NCBI RefSeq assembly: GCF_008704655.1
Contig: NZ_CP023688.1
Coordinates: forward strand, 6,067,501 to 6,131,500
Direction of reading: 5' to 3'
From: Streptomyces rimosus
GTDB lineage: Bacteria > Actinomycetota > Actinomycetes > Streptomycetales > Streptomycetaceae
DNA length: 64,000 bases
Part shown: positions 59,608 to 64,000 of the stretch, in pieces
Numbering within the stretch: position 1 is the first letter of the stretch
Layout: every line of letters starts with the position of its first letter
Notes under the pieces: model-generated
The model's database searches: none
Told to the model about the DNA's origin: nothing
Seen by the model: the letters and a program-made list of their open reading frames with translations, nothing else
Position numbers and translations under genes: made by a program

Positions 59608-62057
59608 CTGCTTCTGTAGGGCGTTCGGGTGGGGATGGCGTACACGAGAGCGCACCCGAGGGTGAGCCCGAGCCGGTTGTGGAGCCCGGCCGGGAGACGG
59701 GTTGGGTCGCGGAGCCGACGGCAGCGGCTGCCCAGGAACGGGGGACGAGCAGCGGAGTGACGGTGGGCGCCGAAGCGGTGACGGGCACCGACGCAACGAT
59801 GTCCGCTCGGGGTGGAACGGCGCCGGACCCGAGTTCCAGCCCGGCCCCGGACCCGCACCCGAGCCCCGCCTCCTGCTCGGACGCCTCCGACTCGGACACC
59901 TCCGCCCCTGCCCCGACCTCAGAGGCCACCGCCCCGCACTCAGATCCCCCAACCCCGGAAACCACCCCGCCCCCCAGCGCCCCCGACACTTCCACCACCT
60001 CCTGGAACGACGGCCTGATCGCCCGCCGTGCGAACGGCCCCGACACGAAGCACGGCGCTGGGCGCCGCCCCGCCCCGGAAGCGGGGGCGGAGTCGCGCGG
60101 CGGAGGGCGCCCTGCGTGGCGGGACTGGGCCGAGTCGCAGGAGTGGGACGAGCGGGACCAGTGGCTCGCGCAGGACGAGTGGCTGGACGACGACGAGTGG
60201 CGCAGGCAGCGTGACTGGCAGGAGTGGGAGGATGAGGGGGAGAACGAACTCGAAGCCGTACTGTCCGTACTGAAGGAGACGGGGGAGCCCGTACAGGAGC
60301 CGCGGGGCAGACGGGACCGCCTGCCGGAGATGCAGGAGTACGGGCCCGCGCCCTCCAGGAAGCGGCGTTCCCCGGCGGAGCGGCTGCGGCCGCGGCTGGA
60401 TGCCCTGCGTGAGCTGATCGGGCTGTCCCGGACGCGGCTGGATGGGGCCACGCTGGCGGAGGCGGGGCGCGTGCTGGACGCGGCGGACGAGCGGTACCAG
60501 CTGTCCGGTGAGCACACCGTCGTCGCGGTCGCCGGGGCAACCGGCAGTGGCAAGTCGTCGCTGTTCAACGCGCTCGTGGGCGCGGACCGGTCGGACGTGG
60601 GCGCGCGCCGGCCGACGACCGCGGAACCGGTGGCGTGTGTGTGGTCCGGCGGATGGCCGGGCGCGGAAGCGCTGCTGGACCGGCTCGGCGTGTCGGCGCG
60701 CCGCCGGTACGCGCCGGCACCCGGCGCCCCCGCACTGCCCGGCCTTGTCCTCCTGGACCTCCCCGATCACGACTCGGCAGCCGTCGGGCACCGCGAGCAG
60801 GTCGACCGGATGCTGGAACTGGTGGACGCGGTGATCTGGGTCGTCGATCCGGAGAAGTACGCGGACGCGGTGCTGCACGAAAGGTATCTGCGGCCGCTGG
60901 CGGGCCATGCCGAGGTCACGTTCGTCGTACTCAACCAGGTGGACCGGCTGCCGGGAGACGCCGCCGTACAGGTGGTGGACGACCTGCGCCGGCTGCTGGA
61001 CGAGGACGGGCTGGCCCTCGGGGAGCACGGCGAACCGGGCGCGGCCGTACTGGCGCTGTCGGCGGCCACGGGGGAGGGCGTCGGAGAGCTGCGGGAGACC
61101 CTGCGGCAGTTCGTCGCGGAGCGGGGCGCCGCGGACCGGCGGCTGACCGCGGACGTGGACGCGGCGGCGGGCCGGTTGTGGCCCGCGTACGTGACGGACG
61201 GGCGGTACGGGCTGACCGAACCCGCCCGGGAGGAGTTCGAGGACTGGCTCGCCGAGGCGGTCGGCGCCGGAGCGATGGGGAGCGCGGCGGAGCGCGACTG
61301 GCTGCGGCATGCGGAGCGGGCGTGCGGCACGCCCTGGTCGCGGCTACGGCTGCGCAGACGGGCGGGGGCGCGCGGCCGGGGCGGACGGCCGGGCGGCGGG
61401 CGTACGAGTCCGGGACGTACGGGGGCGTCGCGGCTCTGGCACCGGGACGCGTGTACGGAGGTGGACGCGGGCGGGGACGAGGCGTGCGCGACGGTGGGCG
61501 GCTGGGTTCCGGTGGACGGGCGGGCGACGGCGCGGCCGCTGGTGGAACAGGCCGTACGGACCGTGGCGGGGGAGGCGGCGGAGGGGCTGCCCGGGCCCTG
61601 GGCGCAGGCGGTGCGCGAGGCGGCGACCCGGGGCGCCGAGGGGCTGCCGGAGGCGCTGGACCGGGCGGCCGCGGTCTCCGAGGGAGCGCTTCGGGCCGGG
61701 CCGCAGGTACGGCCGCGGTGGTGGTCGGTGGCCGGCGTCGCACAGGGGCTGCTGGCGTTGTTGCAGGTGACCGGGGTGTTGTGGCTGCTGGCTGTGGCGG
61801 TGGGCGCGGTCGAGGCGGGGGAGTGGTTCTCCGCGCTGCTGGTGGCGGGCATCGGGACGGCGGGCGGCCCGGCGCTGTCGTGGGCGTGCGGCGTGGCGGG
61901 GCGCGGTCCGGCCCGCCGGTACGGCCAGGAGGCGGAGCGGCGGCTGCGTACGGCAGCGGCGGTCTGCGGACGGGCCGCGGTGCTGGAACCGGTCGCCGCC
62001 GAGCTGTTGCGCTACCGGGAGGTGCGGGAGCAGTACGCGGTGGCGGCGGGGTTGTGA
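59604..62057 (+). CDS. dynamin-like/YfjP-type GTPase 2
   Basis: An 817-residue GTPase partner. The first 240 residues are disordered (Pro/Ser/Thr-rich, then a W/E/D-rich stretch around [20 protein letters not shown]). The GTPase domain has P-loop [10 protein letters not shown] (310-319), switch RRPTTAEP, G3 [10 protein letters not shown] and NQVD ([10 protein letters not shown]), a classical G4. The C-terminal part contains two membrane helices ([20 protein letters not shown] and [20 protein letters not shown]), so it is probably membrane-anchored, with a coiled C-terminus. It is coupled to GTPase 1 by a GTGA overlap, suggesting a hetero-oligomeric membrane GTPase. Confidence 0.85.
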   Translation: MTASVGRSGGDGVHESAPEGEPEPVVEPGRETGWVAEPTAAAAQERGTSSGVTVGAEAVTGTDATMSARGGTAPDPSSSPAPDPHPSPASCSDASDSDTSAPAPTSEATAPHSDPPTPETTPPPSAPDTSTTSWNDGLIARRANGPDTKHGAGRRPAPEAGAESRGGGRPAWRDWAESQEWDERDQWLAQDEWLDDDEWRRQRDWQEWEDEGENELEAVLSVLKETGEPVQEPRGRRDRLPEMQEYGPAPSRKRRSPAERLRPRLDALRELIGLSRTRLDGATLAEAGRVLDAADERYQLSGEHTVVAVAGATGSGKSSLFNALVGADRSDVGARRPTTAEPVACVWSGGWPGAEALLDRLGVSARRRYAPAPGAPALPGLVLLDLPDHDSAAVGHREQVDRMLELVDAVIWVVDPEKYADAVLHERYLRPLAGHAEVTFVVLNQVDRLPGDAAVQVVDDLRRLLDEDGLALGEHGEPGAAVLALSAATGEGVGELRETLRQFVAERGAADRRLTADVDAAAGRLWPAYVTDGRYGLTEPAREEFEDWLAEAVGAGAMGSAAERDWLRHAERACGTPWSRLRLRRRAGARGRGGRPGGGRTSPGRTGASRLWHRDACTEVDAGGDEACATVGGWVPVDGRATARPLVEQAVRTVAGEAAEGLPGPWAQAVREAATRGAEGLPEALDRAAAVSEGALRAGPQVRPRWWSVAGVAQGLLALLQVTGVLWLLAVAVGAVEAGEWFSALLVAGIGTAGGPALSWACGVAGRGPARRYGQEAERRLRTAAAVCGRAAVLEPVAAELLRYREVREQYAVAAGL

Positions 62058-62110
62058 GCGGGGGCGCGACGGTGACGGCCCGTCGGGGTGGGCAACCCGG
62101 TCGGGTGACG

Positions 62111-62126
62111 GAGTTGTCCACAACTC
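62111..62126. promoter_or_regulatory. DnaA-box-like palindrome upstream of ssb
   Basis: GAGTTGTCCACAACTC is a perfect 7+2+7 inverted repeat whose core TTGTCCACA matches the GC-adapted Streptomyces DnaA box. It lies about 115-135 bp before the ssb paralogue start. A regulatory DnaA site is possible. Confidence 0.5.
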
Positions 62127-62246
62127 GGCGGTAACGCACAGGCCCCGGCGGGCATCGGCGAATCCGTGCAGCATGGGTCCCACGCGAACAGGCCCGGGAC
62201 CGGGCCGGGGGCCCGCCGGGGGCCTGTGACGGGGGAGTTGATGACG

Positions 62247-62969
62247 ATGTACGACACGATGGTGACGCTGGTGGGGAACGCCGCGACGGCGGTGGAGCAC
62301 CGGCAGACCACGGCGGGCGTTCCGATGGTGCGGTTCCGCCTGGCGACCTCCACGCGGCGCTGGGACAAGGAGCGCTGCTGCTGGGTCGACGGCGACACGA
62401 GCTTCTACACGGTCCGCGCGTGGCGGACGCTCGCGGACAACGTCGCCGCGTCGGTCTCACGCGGCGAACCCCTCGTCGTACACGGCCGCATGCGGGTGTG
62501 GGATCGGGAACTGCCCGAGGACAAGGGCGGACAGCGGCGGGTGTCGGTCGAGGTCGACGCGGTGGCGGTCGGGCACGACCTGACGCGCGGCACCTCCGCG
62601 TGGCGTCGGGTCGTCCGGCCGCGTATGGAGGCGATGGTGCCGTCCGCCGAAGGGTGGGTGCCCGAGGTTCGGGCGCCGGCGCCACCGGTCCCACCGCCTC
62701 CGCGTGGGTCGGCACCGCAGGCGCCGCTGGATCGCGTACCGAACGAACCTGACTGGACGTCTCCGGAGCCGGCGGTCGGCCCGCTGCCCGGGACGGCAGT
62801 TGGGACAGAACCCGGGGAAGCGGCCGGAGCGGCATCCGGGTCTGTGGGCGGCAGCAGCCCGCCCCCGCGCACCGGCGTCGAATTGGGCGACAAGTCACCG
62901 CCGGATGTGGACGGCCGCGGCGTACCGGCCGCAATCCCCGCTTCGGAGGACGCTGTTGCCGGGGCCTGA
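62247..62969 (+). CDS. ssb: single-stranded DNA-binding protein paralogue
   Basis: A 240-residue OB-fold SSB. The DNA-binding domain occupies residues 1-115: VTLVGNAATAVEHRQTTAGV, RFRLATSTRRWDK, DTSFYTVRAWRTLADNVAAS and GRMRVWDRELPEDKGGQRRV. The remainder is a Pro/Gly/Ser-rich linker. It does not end in the acidic DDD.PF tip that recruits partners in housekeeping SSB; the last residues are SEDAVAGA. It is thus a specialised paralogue (like those linked to sporulation or competence elsewhere). Start 62247 is chosen for GGAG with 9-nt spacing; ATG 62241 is an alternative. Confidence 0.85.
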   Translation: MYDTMVTLVGNAATAVEHRQTTAGVPMVRFRLATSTRRWDKERCCWVDGDTSFYTVRAWRTLADNVAASVSRGEPLVVHGRMRVWDRELPEDKGGQRRVSVEVDAVAVGHDLTRGTSAWRRVVRPRMEAMVPSAEGWVPEVRAPAPPVPPPPRGSAPQAPLDRVPNEPDWTSPEPAVGPLPGTAVGTEPGEAAGAASGSVGGSSPPPRTGVELGDKSPPDVDGRGVPAAIPASEDAVAGA

Positions 62970-63308
62970 CAATGCGTGATCGGAGCGCCACCGGGAGCCG
63001 TCTCTTTACCACTTCCGGTACCGCCCCGGCCACCTCGGTGAGCGATAAGCCTGAGAAGGCGTCAGTGCCCGGAAAGTCCCGGAGATTTGTCGATAATGCC
63101 AGGTCAAGTGGGGTGTAGTCGATAACGATTGCGATTCGGATCGCTTATGGGACGGTATTACGGGGGACCCTGTTGCGCCCGCTCTCTAGGATCCGACGGG
63201 TACTCACGAGTACTCACGGGGGCTGATGTATTCGGCTGTTGAGTTCCTTGGGTTCATTCCGGCGAGGCTTCTCCCCAATCGATCCCGCCTCGCCCAGAGG
63301 GGAAATTC
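62970..63308. other. upstream region of the thioester protein gene
   Basis: 339 bp without a supported gene. TACTCACG occurs twice, 10 bp apart (63201-63208, 63211-63218), around a GAGTACTC palindrome, and GTCGATAA-like repeats occur at about 63090 and 63118. These may be regulator sites. AT content is higher near 63090-63160. Confidence 0.5.
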
Positions 63309-64000
63309 ATGATTTCAGTGAAGAGGCGGGGCGCAGCCCGCCTTGCCGCCGCGGTCCTGGCGTCGGGCCTGGTCGCGGCGGGTGCGATAGCGACCGCGGG
63401 TCCCGCTGCCGCGGACGAGACGACGCCCGCTCACGGGGGCGCCAGCGCGACGCTGGACGGTCTGAAGACCTACGGCCAGGCGGTGCTCCACGCCAACGGC
63501 CGCGACCAGGAGATCGGCGCCGGACTCTTCGAGATGAAGGTCGACCACGGCGGCATCCTCCAGACGTACTGCATCGACATCAGCACGCCGACGCAGCAGA
63601 TGGCGAAGTACCAGGAGGTGCCCTGGAGCGCGTCCTCGCTGCACGACAACAAGGACGCCGGCAAGATCCGCTGGATCCTGCAGAACTCGTACCCCCAGGT
63701 GAACGACCTGGCCTCGCTCGCCAAGAAGGCCGGTGCGCCGAGCCTGAGCGAGAAGACCGCTGCTGCCGGTACGCAGGTCGCGATCTGGCGCTTCTCCGAC
63801 CACGTCAAGGTCGACGCCGTCGACCCCGCGGCCGAGAAGCTCGCCGACTACCTGGAGAAGAGCGCGCAGAGCCTCTCCGAGCCCGAGGCGTCGCTGAAGC
63901 TGGACCCGCCGGCCGTCTCCGGCAAGTCCGGCAGCAAGCTCGGCCCGGTCACGGTGCACACCAACGCCGGCAGCGTCACCGTCTCCCCGGCCGCCGGTGC
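63309..64000 (+). CDS. secreted thioester-domain (TQXA) surface protein, 3' truncated by the window
   Basis: The visible 230 residues start with a Sec signal (KRRGAARLAAAVLASGLVAA, cleavage near GPAAADE). A thioester domain follows: Cys88 in LQTYCIDIS and Gln156 in GTQVAIWRFSD are the pair that forms the internal Cys-Gln thioester in TQXA/TED adhesins. In Gram-positive bacteria such domains bind host or surface molecules covalently; related streptomycete proteins are usually sortase-anchored, but the C-terminus is outside the window. GAGGGG precedes the ATG. Confidence 0.8.
   Translation, partial: MISVKRRGAARLAAAVLASGLVAAGAIATAGPAAADETTPAHGGASATLDGLKTYGQAVLHANGRDQEIGAGLFEMKVDHGGILQTYCIDISTPTQQMAKYQEVPWSASSLHDNKDAGKIRWILQNSYPQVNDLASLAKKAGAPSLSEKTAAAGTQVAIWRFSDHVKVDAVDPAAEKLADYLEKSAQSLSEPEASLKLDPPAVSGKSGSKLGPVTVHTNAGSVTVSPAAG

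Overview
The window is very GC-rich, with frequent GTG/TTG starts, ATGA/GTGA gene overlaps and gene families typical of the genus (conservon, MreB/Mbl, FUSC, thioester surface protein). It is almost certainly chromosomal DNA of a Streptomyces or close relative. From memory, the order recD2 - citrate synthase - copA - copZ also resembles the S. coelicolor SCO2737-SCO2730 neighbourhood.

Layout. 0-3.6 kb: a LacI regulator (partial) with an operator palindrome, divergent from a three-gene carbohydrate operon (Gfo/Idh/MocA oxidoreductase, DUF993 aldolase-like, TIM-barrel isomerase). 3.6-8 kb: recD2 and citrate synthase, a terminator, and a possible small RNA ending in a 16-bp-arm palindrome. 8-10.8 kb: copper efflux copZ-copA behind a CsoR-type operator. 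11-13.2 kb: a CPA2 antiporter and a TauE/SafE permease. 13.2-27.8 kb: an inositol catabolic region: an inositol dehydrogenase paralogue, a ketopantoate-reductase-like gene, a sugar porter, iolH-, iolG- and iolE-like genes, and the divergent operon iolC - aldolase - iolB - iolD - mmsA. The iolE/iolC intergenic region and the promoter of the first dehydrogenase share the same sequence elements, so they probably form one regulon. 27.9-40.6 kb: a GNAT protein, a StyA-type monooxygenase, an S15-hydrolase/ABC-ATPase fusion with its permease, secreted proteins, a lipoprotein esterase, FUSC and an Mbl-like gene.

40.75-47.44 kb is a complete Tn7-like transposon. TnsA, TniA/TnsB (DD35E), TniB/TnsC and TniQ genes lie between TGT...ACA ends carrying repeated boxes, with a perfect 5-bp target duplication (GTCGT). 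It carries a GAF-ANTAR regulator, an LPMO-like protein and a Tn3 transposase scrap. It also has a second, internal left end at 42,809. It lies immediately 3' of a TetR gene with its right, tnsA-side end towards that gene, as Tn7 lies beside glmS.

47.45-64 kb: TetR with twin operators and a divergent FAD monooxygenase, a complete conservon (cvnABCD), an orphan MbtH gene, a membrane acyltransferase, a DUF1707 protein, tRNA-Arg(UCU), two coupled dynamin/YfjP-type GTPases, an SSB paralogue with a DnaA-box-like upstream palindrome, and the start of a thioester-domain surface protein that runs off the window.
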